From: Sulfurovum sp.
Lineage (GTDB): Bacteria > Campylobacterota > Campylobacteria > Campylobacterales > Sulfurovaceae
Assembly: GCA_026985755.1 (NCBI GenBank)
Contig: JALSPX010000033.1
Span: forward strand, 1-5,022
Direction: 5' to 3'
Length of the DNA stretch: 5,022 nt
Shown here: positions 1-5,022 of the stretch, in pieces
Numbering within the stretch: the first letter of the stretch is position 1
Layout of the letters: each line of letters begins with the position of its first letter
Notes under the pieces: generated by a model
Seen by the model: only the letters and a program-made list of their open reading frames with translations
Told to the model about the DNA's origin: nothing
Database searches by the model: none
Translations under genes and position numbers: made by a program

Positions 1-451
1 CTTGCATGGGATGGCATTGGTGATACATAGGTTTTGGAAATCATTGGGACTTACTATGCCAAAGATACTTGCTTGGTTTATTACGTTTAACTTTATCAAC
101 ATCGCTTGGGTCTTTTTTAGGGCTCAGGAGTGGGGGGATGCGGTGAAGGTTTTATCTTCTATGTTTAGTCTAAGCAATGTCACTTTCCCAGGTTTTTTAG
201 TAGATAGACTCTCCTCATTACAAGCGTATGGCATACGTTTTGGGCACTCTTTTTCGCATTTACATACCAACGCTTCTATTGTTGGCTGGTTGTTTTTTGG
301 ATTTGTACTTGTACTCTATTTTAAAAATTCTATAGCCTTACTTCGCACATTCAAGGTAAATAGTTATAGTATCCTATTTGTTGTATTTCTGTTATTTATC
401 AGTTTCTTTCATATCCAGAGATACTCTGAATTTATATATTTTAATTTTTAG
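1..451 (+). CDS. MBOAT family O-acyltransferase, C-terminal part (AlgI/PatA-like), 5' truncated by window
   Basis: This is the last ~149 codons of an inner-membrane acyltransferase that moves acetyl or other acyl groups across the membrane for O-acylation of an exported polysaccharide. The fragment opens with Leu-His-Gly (His codon at 5-7), matching the HG motif that holds the invariant catalytic histidine of MBOAT proteins. It continues with features typical of AlgI C-termini: an MP-xxLAW-xxTF helix (residues 19-29), the WVFFRA motif (36-41), a DA-xxVL segment, hydrophobic helices near residues 93-108 and 122-137, and the closing SEFIYFNF. The TTG at position 2 is an internal leucine codon, not a start; the full protein is usually about 450-500 aa, so roughly 300 residues lie upstream of the window. 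It ends 7 bases before the SGNH-like gene, consistent with one operon. Family assignment is firm; the polymer and acyl donor cannot be told from this piece. Confidence 0.93.
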   Translation, partial: LHGMALVIHRFWKSLGLTMPKILAWFITFNFINIAWVFFRAQEWGDAVKVLSSMFSLSNVTFPGFLVDRLSSLQAYGIRFGHSFSHLHTNASIVGWLFFGFVLVLYFKNSIALLRTFKVNSYSILFVVFLLFISFFHIQRYSEFIYFNF

Positions 452-458
452 GTCATAC

Positions 459-1553
459 ATGAGAACAGGAAAAACGCATAAATATGTATATTTTATATTG
501 ACGACATTACTAACAACTATAGCTTTGATAGGAGTCGCAATATTTTTTATTATATATACGACATTCTCCACAGAAAAAGAGTCTAATTATGAAAAAGCAT
601 TTCAATGGCAAATCGAAAATAGAGGTGTTGTTGGACTTACCATAAATATATCAAGTGCGTATAAGCAAAGAATGCTGGAGTGGCGTATTGCTAAAAAAGA
701 TATAGACACTATTCTTTTAGGTTCCTCTACGTTTATGGGAATAAAGGAAGACATGTTTACACACAATAAGGTATTCAATGGTGCGACAAATAGTAATATA
801 CTCTATTACACCATAGCTGTAGCAAAATATCATAGCAAACATAGTGATACTATTAAAAATATCATTATTGGATTTGATTGGGCGCTGGGATTGCCTTATT
901 GGCCTTACAAAAAGATTATACATAACCCAAATATAGAAAAGAAAAAAGAGATTAGTCTCATAGATAAAATAAAAGATGCCGTGAGCTATCAAAGAGTGAA
1001 GATTGTTGTAGAAAATATAATAGATCAGATATTTAGAGATACTGTTGTGCAATATAAGTGCCCTCATGAAGATACCATAGGAACAGACCAGTTTTTTAAA
1101 ACTGACCAACCAAAAAGTTGTCACGGTTTTCGATTTGATGGAAGTGCTGTATTCCCAGGTGTCCCTATGAGTGAAAAACAGTGGAAAGAGTATGTAGACA
1201 ATGGATTAGAAAAATATCAAAAATTCTTTGATAAAAAGTTGGGAACCATAGATACAAGATATTTGAATGATTTTAAAGAGATAGACAGAACCTTAAAAAG
1301 AAAAGGTGGACGATTGATTATCCTTATTCCTCCATTGATTCCAAAAGCAACAGCTACCATGGAAAAGGCATCTAAAACATTATATAGTGACAAACTACAT
1401 AGACTGTTACAGTTTACAAAAGAGAATAACATCACTGTTTTAAATGCCTCTAAATCTGAGAAATTTGGATGTACCTATAGTGATTTTCTAGATCCTCATC
1501 ATGCATTTCCTACATGTTATGCAAAAATATTAGATACTTTTTCTTTTAAATAA
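459..1553 (+). CDS. Membrane-anchored SGNH-hydrolase-like protein, putative partner of the MBOAT acyltransferase
   Basis: A 364-aa protein with a short basic N-terminus and one hydrophobic segment (about residues 10-34), then a soluble domain probably in the periplasm. The domain resembles SGNH/GDSL hydrolases: a beta-strand leading into LLGSS (86-90), where Ser90 is the expected nucleophile; an FNGAT segment (106-110) in the place of the next block; a strand IIIGFDW (135-141); a late strand LIILIPP (286-292); and a C-terminal D-x-x-H (Asp345, His348). This architecture is common in proteins beside AlgI-like MBOATs, which complete polysaccharide O-acetylation. The start is ATG 459, with a weak AGG at 450-452. 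An in-frame extension to ATG 378 would lie inside the MBOAT gene and put 27 extra residues before the anchor, so I reject it. Four cysteines (201, 221, 338, 353) are the only ones. Isoleucine is often coded ATA: five of six Ile codons in the first 35. Exact family is uncertain; it is not a clear AlgJ/AlgX. Confidence 0.8.
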   Translation: MRTGKTHKYVYFILTTLLTTIALIGVAIFFIIYTTFSTEKESNYEKAFQWQIENRGVVGLTINISSAYKQRMLEWRIAKKDIDTILLGSSTFMGIKEDMFTHNKVFNGATNSNILYYTIAVAKYHSKHSDTIKNIIIGFDWALGLPYWPYKKIIHNPNIEKKKEISLIDKIKDAVSYQRVKIVVENIIDQIFRDTVVQYKCPHEDTIGTDQFFKTDQPKSCHGFRFDGSAVFPGVPMSEKQWKEYVDNGLEKYQKFFDKKLGTIDTRYLNDFKEIDRTLKRKGGRLIILIPPLIPKATATMEKASKTLYSDKLHRLLQFTKENNITVLNASKSEKFGCTYSDFLDPHHAFPTCYAKILDTFSFK

Positions 1554-1677
1554 GATTAGAAATACGCAACCAAAGAGAGAAATGGTTACAATATACGAAA
1601 CAGATTAAGAGGATAGTTTCATGACCTAGTTGTGAAAATATCAAAAGTTTTACATAAGAAAGAAGGAAGAGGTAAAG
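1554..1677. other. 124-base intergenic gap between the O-acetylation pair and the phosphoesterase
   Basis: No gene and no convincing hairpin terminator are visible after the stop at 1551-1553. The best -10-like box on the + strand is TACAAT at 1587-1592, without a proper extended TGn or a recognisable -35, so a promoter here is only possible. An 8-codon open frame starting at ATG 1583 is preceded by a purine-rich AGAGAGAA stretch, but nothing else supports it. The gap is long compared with the other same-strand junctions in the window (7, 0 and 8 bases), which suggests that the phosphoesterase begins a separate transcription unit. Confidence 0.4.
1663..1672 (+). promoter_or_regulatory. Ribosome binding site deciding a TTG start
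   Basis: AAGGAAGAGG lies 5 bases upstream of TTG 1678. There is an in-frame TGA at 1633-1635 and no in-frame ATG or GTG between that stop and the TTG. The next in-frame ATG comes after the first metal-binding motif, so the TTG start is well supported. Confidence 0.75.
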
Positions 1678-2361
1678 TTGAGAAAGATTATTGATGGTGC
1701 ATTGTTTATAGCTGATTCACACTATCCTCATCATGGGGATGCCTTTCTTAAGATTTTGCAAAAGTTAGAGTCTGGAGAAATCCAGACAAAACAACTCTTC
1801 TTGATGGGGGACAACTTCGATTTACTCTTTGGGCATAACGATTATATACAAACATTTTCAGAAGAAGCCATAGTTTTACTTCAAACACTTTCCCAAACGT
1901 TAGAGATACATTACTTTGAAGGAAACCATGATTTTTGCCTGAAAGACATATTTACGAATATGAACGTCTATGCAAGAGATATGCAGCCTGTCTCATTTAT
2001 GTTAGGGGAAAAAAGAGTGGCAATGTCACATGGCGATAAATATGAAACAGGTGTTGGTTATGACATCTATTGTAAACTTTTGAGAAACAAAACAACACTT
2101 ACTTTACTCAAACCTTTTGAAAAGAGTATCATCAACCATCGTATGCAAAAACTCTCTCAAAAAAAGATATGTCATACCTTTCATGGTTTTGAAAAACGTG
2201 TAGAAGCCATACTCACACATTATGCAGATGCAGATTTGGTGATAGAGGGGCATTTTCATCAATCACGTAAACTAGGTAAATATATCTCATTGCCCTCTCA
2301 GGCTTGTCAAGACTTGGTAGCTGTGGTAGAAGAGAGTGAGATAGTGTTTAAGTCTCTTTAG
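1678..2361 (+). CDS. Calcineurin-like metallophosphoesterase, LpxH-related (UDP-2,3-diacylglucosamine diphosphatase-like)
   Basis: A 227-aa cytoplasmic phosphoesterase expected to bind two metal ions. All the family motifs are present in order: D-S-H (Asp13, His15), GDNFD (44-48), GNHDF (82-86), SHGD (117-120) and GHFH (191-194). The layout and length match LpxH (about 240 aa in E. coli), which cleaves UDP-2,3-diacylglucosamine to lipid X and UMP in lipid A synthesis. The third motif is GNHD as in generic metallophosphoesterases, whereas E. coli LpxH has GNRD, so the substrate is not certain. Between motifs four and five there is a basic, helical stretch (about 131-175: LLRNK, KPFEK, INHRMQKLSQKK) where LpxH enzymes carry their lipid-binding insertion. 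Translation starts at TTG with a strong ribosome binding site. The stop codon directly abuts the ATG of the YqaA-like gene, so the two are likely co-translated. Metallophosphoesterase: very sure. True LpxH activity: plausible but unproven. Confidence 0.9.
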   Translation: MRKIIDGALFIADSHYPHHGDAFLKILQKLESGEIQTKQLFLMGDNFDLLFGHNDYIQTFSEEAIVLLQTLSQTLEIHYFEGNHDFCLKDIFTNMNVYARDMQPVSFMLGEKRVAMSHGDKYETGVGYDIYCKLLRNKTTLTLLKPFEKSIINHRMQKLSQKKICHTFHGFEKRVEAILTHYADADLVIEGHFHQSRKLGKYISLPSQACQDLVAVVEESEIVFKSL

Positions 2362-2772
2362 ATGCTATATCTTACGCTCTTTATTGTCTCATTTTTAGCT
2401 GCTACACTGCTCCCTCTGGGTTCGGAAGCACTACTTTTATACGATATCTCACAAAATAACTCACTGATACTCCTCTGGGTTGTTGCTACATCAGGTAATA
2501 CACTAGGCTCTATGGTGAACTACTGGCTAGGGTTAAAGGGTGAAGCCTATCTGGAAAGAAAAGGGCATCTCTCAGCGCAAAAGATGGAAAAATTGAGAAA
2601 GTTTTTTGCGAAGTATGGTGGGTGGACACTGCTACTCTCATGGGTACCTATCATTGGAGACCCCTTGACCTTTATGGCAGGGGTGTTACGATATGACTGG
2701 AGGTATTTTACTCTGATAATCTTTGCAGCCAAGGGCATACGGTATGGTGTGTTGGTGTGGATGGTCGTTTAG
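2362..2772 (+). CDS. YqaA-type DedA-superfamily (VTT domain) inner-membrane protein
   Basis: A 136-aa, very hydrophobic protein that closely follows the pattern of E. coli YqaA (142 aa). It has an N-terminal SFLAATLLP-xx-SEALLL block (10-26), a GNTLGS motif with an asparagine-containing helix (45-53), an amphipathic basic linker (about 66-86, ending in a YGG turn), LLSWVPIIGDP (91-101) with the conserved Pro-xx-GD re-entrant loop, an AG pair (106-107), and a last helix starting AAKGIRY. The superfamily includes lipid transporters such as DedA/UptA for undecaprenyl phosphate; the role of the short YqaA branch is not settled. The gene starts at the base after the phosphoesterase stop, without its own recognisable ribosome binding site, which points to translational coupling. 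It ends slightly earlier than E. coli YqaA, but no conserved motif is missing. Confidence 0.9.
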   Translation: MLYLTLFIVSFLAATLLPLGSEALLLYDISQNNSLILLWVVATSGNTLGSMVNYWLGLKGEAYLERKGHLSAQKMEKLRKFFAKYGGWTLLLSWVPIIGDPLTFMAGVLRYDWRYFTLIIFAAKGIRYGVLVWMVV

Positions 2773-2786
2773 GAAGTGACGACTTT

Positions 2787-2800
2787 AGTCTCACTAGACT
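2787..2800. repeat. Small inverted repeat with overlapping direct repeat in the convergent gap
   Basis: AGTCT (2787-2791) and AGACT (2796-2800) form a perfect 5-bp stem with a CACT loop. The heptamer GACTTTA occurs twice around it (2781-2787 and 2797-2803). It lies directly after the YqaA-like stop codon and may help end transcription, but there is no run of T. Confidence 0.3.
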
Positions 2801-2804
2801 TTAC

Positions 2805-2823
2805 GTGGGAGTAAACTCTCCAC
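2805..2823. terminator. Possible terminator hairpin between convergent genes
   Basis: GTGGGAG (2805-2811), loop TAAA (2812-2815), then CTC (2816-2818), a bulged T (2819) and CCAC (2820-2823) give a 7-bp stem with one bulge. Its position between two genes that converge suits a shared terminator. There is no T-tract on either strand, so a classical intrinsic terminator is not proven; a Rho-dependent end or an RNA-stabilising hairpin is equally possible. Confidence 0.35.
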
Positions 2824-2843
2824 TATCCTAAACAGTTGGAGAT

Positions 2844-3134
2844 TTATGCAACCATCTTTTTTGAAAGTAATTTATCGGTATAAAAACTACCAAAAGGGAT
2901 AAGTGAAAGTAGGGAGTAGAGTGCTGTCTCTTTAAGTGTAAATCCTGCTTCTTTTTTGGCTTCCATAATTTGGTAGATAAAAGCAAAGACAAGTAGACCA
3001 TGAATCATTCCTGCTATTTTTGTTGCTATAGGATAGCCAAATTGGTATTTAAGTGGCATAGCAATAAAGAGTAGGATGATAAATGAAATCCCCTCTACTT
3101 TATTAACAAATTTAAACTTTTTTAATTCAGACAT
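2844..3134 (-). CDS. DUF3817 family small integral membrane protein
   Basis: A 96-aa protein of unknown function with about three membrane segments (residues 14-32, 38-56 and 70-86). The pattern matches DUF3817 membrane proteins: an F-x-x-V-N-K-V-EG entry to the first helix (Glu14-Gly15), the AMPLKY motif (25-30), an ATK-x-x-G-M-IHG stretch (37-46), and a final LIPFGSF (78-84). The start is ATG at 3134-3132, with AGGA (complement of 3141-3144) 6 bases before it. It faces away from the M30 peptidase gene and converges with the YqaA-like gene, so it is probably transcribed alone from the divergent promoter region. No catalytic residues are evident and no function is assigned. Confidence 0.88.
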   Translation of the reverse strand: MSELKKFKFVNKVEGISFIILLFIAMPLKYQFGYPIATKIAGMIHGLLVFAFIYQIMEAKKEAGFTLKETALYSLLSLIPFGSFYTDKLLSKKMVA

Positions 3135-3140
3135 AATCTA

Positions 3141-3144
3141 TCCT
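3141..3144 (-). promoter_or_regulatory. Ribosome binding site of the DUF3817 gene
   Basis: Read on the minus strand this is AGGA, 6 bases upstream of the ATG at 3134-3132. It supports that start over any internal methionine. Confidence 0.6.
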
Positions 3145-3183
3145 AATTTATTTTTTGCAAAAGTATAACTAAAGAAGTTTAAT

Positions 3184-3189
3184 ACTATA
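3184..3189 (-). promoter_or_regulatory. Candidate -10 box for the DUF3817 gene
   Basis: On the minus strand this reads TATAGT, preceded by an A-rich stretch and no TGn extension. Transcription would begin near 3177, leaving a leader of about 43 bases before the ATG. Confidence 0.35.
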
Positions 3190-3192
3190 TTT

Positions 3193-3201
3193 TGATATAG
3201 T
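3193..3201 (+). promoter_or_regulatory. Extended -10 promoter for the M30 peptidase gene
   Basis: TGA immediately before TATAGT gives an extended -10 (TGn plus hexamer) in an AT-rich region without an obvious -35, the usual style of housekeeping promoters in Campylobacterota. Transcription would start around 3207-3209, about 20 bases before the start codon. Confidence 0.5.
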
Positions 3202-3218
3202 ACTCTACTTTAATTTTC

Positions 3219-3223
3219 AAGGA
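3219..3223 (+). promoter_or_regulatory. Ribosome binding site choosing between two adjacent ATG codons
   Basis: AAGGA lies only 2 bases before ATG 3226 but 5 bases before ATG 3229. The second ATG therefore has the better spacing and is taken as the start; the difference is one residue. Confidence 0.6.
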
Positions 3224-3228
3224 TTATG

Positions 3229-4905
3229 ATGCGATTTGTTATGTATATGCTTATACCTATTTTAATGTTTTTTTCTTTACTCTCATGTGGAAGCAATAGT
3301 GATTCTTCTGGAATAAAAAGAAATATTAGTACAGAAATCACTGTTTTGGAAGCTCCTTTTGTTAAGAGACTAGGTATCGCAGAGCAGATTCATGCAAAAA
3401 TTTCATTGGGAGAGAAGCCCAAAGATGTATATATGCTTTTAAGCAACTATGGTGAGCAAAACATGGATGTGAAAATAGATAAAATACTAAAGCACAGTGA
3501 TAAAATCATTTCTCCAATAGAGGAGAATATTAGTGATAAATTAGAACATTTTCAACCCACAATTGTGCATGCTCCACGTGAAGTAGAATTGTTTAGAGAA
3601 CATATTAAAACCTATTTAAATCGTAAAATAAAATCAGTAGTAAAAACAGATAAAAACGAAAAATCAAAAAAAGTTGTTCAAGGAGAGAGTCATCGTTTTT
3701 ATCTTGATGAAAATGGTTATAGCTCTACTGTAGCAACCGCAAGAAAAGTAGTCTCAGTTGCAACTGTTTATGGAGTAAAAAAGCTAAGTGTATGGGTATC
3801 AGATGATAGCTTCGGTGTAGGGTGTCCTAAAGCAAGATGTGTGACACAAACGATGGTCGATGCATTGGCAAATAGTTTTTTAAAAGAGGGTAGTGATAAT
3901 GATGTCTATGACTGGGTAAGTAATGTTTTTGGTGCAGAGTGGGGTAGTAATAATCATAGTAATATGATTTCCACTAACAATGAAATGACTATTTTATTGA
4001 CTGATATAGATAATGATAATAGTACCAATGGTGGTGTCTTAGGCTACTTCTATCCAAAAGATAACTTCAAAAAAGAAGTAATGTCTGGCTCTAATGAACG
4101 TATTATGCTTTATGCTGATGGTGTCCTTTTTGCCAATGGGAATGGCAGTTGGAGTATGCATGACTTTTGGCCAAAAGAGATGATTTCTACTTTAGCCCAT
4201 GAGTTTCAGCACATGATACATTTTTATCAAAAAACCACATTAAGAACAGATGATACTACGGATACCTGGATTAATGAAATGCTTTCAGAAAGTACAGAAG
4301 ATTTGATAGCTTCCAAAATACAACATACAGGATCACGTGGTATAGATTATCGTATTGGCACTGCTGGGAATAAAGGCAATATTTTAGGTAGATATCCACT
4401 TTTTAATGCACACAATAATATCTCTCTTACCCGTTGGTATGGTGGTGTAGAAAATTACTCAGTAGTCAATGCATTTGGTGCCTTTCTTCTAAGAAACTAT
4501 GGTGGTGCGAAGGTACTTCATGACATCGTATATAACAATTTTTCAGATGAAAAAGCTATTGTAAAAGCCGTACAGCAAACACCTCAGGGCAAAGAGAAAG
4601 TATTTAATGATTTATTAAGAGAGTGGGGAGTTGCAGTACTTTTTTCTGATAATCCATACTTAACAGAGACACTTCCTCATTACAATACTGGTGGATATAT
4701 GCCCAATCAATATAATCTTTCTACCTATGCATTGGGTTCTATTAATTTTTTCAACTACAATCCTCAACCACAATTTTATGGTGAAATGGGTACAGTTCAA
4801 GCACAGGGGAATTATTATTATAAAGTTGGTACAGGGCTTACAGGTGATATCACTATCAATCTAAGGCTCAATGGGAAAACTGAAGCGACACTCATAGTGA
4901 AATAG
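3229..4905 (+). CDS. Lipoprotein zinc metallopeptidase, M30 (hyicolysin) family
   Basis: A 558-aa exported protease. The N-terminus is a lipoprotein signal peptide: a hydrophobic core (residues 3-18) and the lipobox LLSC with Cys20 as the lipidated residue, followed by a Ser/Gly/Asp-rich tether. A variable region (about 30-150) includes a lysine-rich stretch (about 133-149). The peptidase domain begins near 155 and carries CPKARC (199-204, a likely disulfide or structural pair) and a Asp/Asn-rich segment (TDIDNDN, 258-264) that may bind calcium. The zinc site is HEFQH (324-328), with His324, His328 and catalytic Glu325. It is followed by INEMLSESTEDL, in which Glu350, 22 residues on, is the likely third ligand as in M30 enzymes. 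The tail ends in a short beta-rich segment (about 520-558). The predicted site is the cell envelope, facing the periplasm or outside. An alternative start, ATG 3226, adds one residue. The next gene, also a lipoprotein, follows after 8 bases. Substrate unknown. Confidence 0.88.
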   Translation: MRFVMYMLIPILMFFSLLSCGSNSDSSGIKRNISTEITVLEAPFVKRLGIAEQIHAKISLGEKPKDVYMLLSNYGEQNMDVKIDKILKHSDKIISPIEENISDKLEHFQPTIVHAPREVELFREHIKTYLNRKIKSVVKTDKNEKSKKVVQGESHRFYLDENGYSSTVATARKVVSVATVYGVKKLSVWVSDDSFGVGCPKARCVTQTMVDALANSFLKEGSDNDVYDWVSNVFGAEWGSNNHSNMISTNNEMTILLTDIDNDNSTNGGVLGYFYPKDNFKKEVMSGSNERIMLYADGVLFANGNGSWSMHDFWPKEMISTLAHEFQHMIHFYQKTTLRTDDTTDTWINEMLSESTEDLIASKIQHTGSRGIDYRIGTAGNKGNILGRYPLFNAHNNISLTRWYGGVENYSVVNAFGAFLLRNYGGAKVLHDIVYNNFSDEKAIVKAVQQTPQGKEKVFNDLLREWGVAVLFSDNPYLTETLPHYNTGGYMPNQYNLSTYALGSINFFNYNPQPQFYGEMGTVQAQGNYYYKVGTGLTGDITINLRLNGKTEATLIVK

Positions 4906-4908
4906 GAG
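4904..4908 (+). promoter_or_regulatory. Ribosome binding site overlapping the peptidase stop codon
   Basis: AGGAG begins inside the TAG stop of the M30 peptidase gene and lies 5 bases before ATG 4914. This supports both the start of the second lipoprotein gene and its co-transcription with the peptidase. Confidence 0.7.
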
Positions 4909-4913
4909 AAAAA

Positions 4914-5022
4914 ATGAAAAAAATTGCAGGTATGATAGCTATCTTTTTTTTGATGGGATGCACCAATGGAGAGTCTATGGATTTAGAAGGTAAAATTACG
5001 ATGAAAGGGTCATCTCCTCATT
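4914..5022 (+). CDS. Small lipoprotein of unknown function, N-terminal part (3' cut by window end)
   Basis: Thirty-six codons are visible before the window ends with the frame still open. The protein starts MKK, has a short hydrophobic core (residues 4-14) and a lipobox LMGC with Cys16 as the predicted lipidation site. After it come TNGESMDLEGKITMKG and then SSPH, which looks like the first beta-strand of a compact beta-rich domain. The residue after the lipid cysteine is Thr. The gene follows the M30 peptidase by 8 bases with a good ribosome binding site, so the two are probably one operon and both are sent to the envelope. I do not recognise the family from this piece. A substrate, chaperone or inhibitor of the protease is possible but unsupported. 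Confidence 0.8.
   Translation, partial: MKKIAGMIAIFFLMGCTNGESMDLEGKITMKGSSPH

Larger units (their letters stand above)
3183..3202. promoter_or_regulatory. Perfect palindrome in the divergent promoter region (candidate operator)
   Basis: TACTATAT (3183-3190) and ATATAGTA (3195-3202) are exact reverse complements separated by TTTG. The palindrome sits between the divergent DUF3817 and M30 peptidase genes. Each arm contains TATAGT, one reading right (3196-3201) and one reading left (complement of 3184-3189). It could be a dimeric regulator's site covering both -10 boxes, or simply two back-to-back -10 elements. The symmetry is directly visible; the regulatory role is inference. Confidence 0.5.

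Noticed and set aside
378..458. N-terminal extension of the SGNH-like protein to ATG 378
   Set aside because: It overlaps the conserved C-terminus of the MBOAT gene, and ATG 459 sits just before a normal membrane anchor.
717..1124. Minus-strand open frame of 135 codons inside the SGNH-like gene
   Set aside because: It is antisense to a gene with clear family motifs, and its translation shows no recognisable domain.
1217..1435. Minus-strand open frame of 72 codons inside the SGNH-like gene
   Set aside because: It is a shadow of the coding strand with no motif or supporting ribosome binding site seen.
1583..1609. Eight-codon open frame (ATG GTT ... TAA) in the 1554-1677 gap, a possible leader peptide
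   Set aside because: It has only a purine-rich stretch in front, no adjacent attenuator structure, and is short enough to be chance.
1597..1620. GAAAC ... GTTTC inverted repeat in the 1554-1677 gap
   Set aside because: Five-base arms with a 14-base loop and no T-tract are too weak to call a terminator.
2547..2738. Minus-strand open frame of 63 codons inside the YqaA-like gene
   Set aside because: It is antisense to a well-conserved membrane protein and has no recognisable domain.
3155..3183. TTGCAA and TTTAAT with a 17-base spacer as an alternative + strand promoter
   Set aside because: Both boxes are poor matches, and the extended -10 at 3193-3201 is better and closer to the gene.

Overview
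The window looks like an ordinary chromosomal stretch of a Campylobacterota bacterium, most like Sulfurovum or Sulfurimonas. The clues are AT-rich DNA, tightly packed genes, AGGA-type ribosome binding sites, an extended -10 promoter without a clear -35, and the gene families present. This assignment is inference from style and protein motifs; no marker gene is present. No rRNA, tRNA, insertion sequence, phage gene or CRISPR array was seen.

Left part (1-1553, + strand): the C-terminal end of an MBOAT O-acyltransferase of the AlgI/PatA type, cut by the window edge, is followed 7 bases later by a membrane-anchored protein with a degenerate SGNH-hydrolase pattern. Such pairs typically O-acetylate an exported polysaccharide: the MBOAT carries the acyl group across the inner membrane and the SGNH-like partner handles it in the periplasm.

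Middle (1678-2772, + strand): a TTG-started calcineurin-like metallophosphoesterase related to LpxH is directly abutted, stop next to start, by a YqaA-type DedA-superfamily membrane protein. They are probably translated together and may act on membrane lipid or lipid-carrier phosphates. A convergent gap with two small hairpins (2773-2843) separates them from a minus-strand DUF3817 membrane protein (2844-3134).

Right part (3135-5022): a 91-base divergent intergenic region carries a perfect 8+8 bp palindrome whose two halves each contain a TATAGT -10 box, one facing each way. It drives DUF3817 to the left and, to the right, a lipoprotein zinc metallopeptidase of the M30 (hyicolysin) family. That gene is followed 8 bases later by the start of a second small lipoprotein, cut by the window end.

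I see no clear evidence of a wholly new system. The points most worth a second look are the palindromic divergent promoter, the abutted phosphoesterase/YqaA pair, the cysteine-bracketed catalytic loop of the SGNH-like protein, and the M30 lipoprotein with its lipoprotein neighbour.
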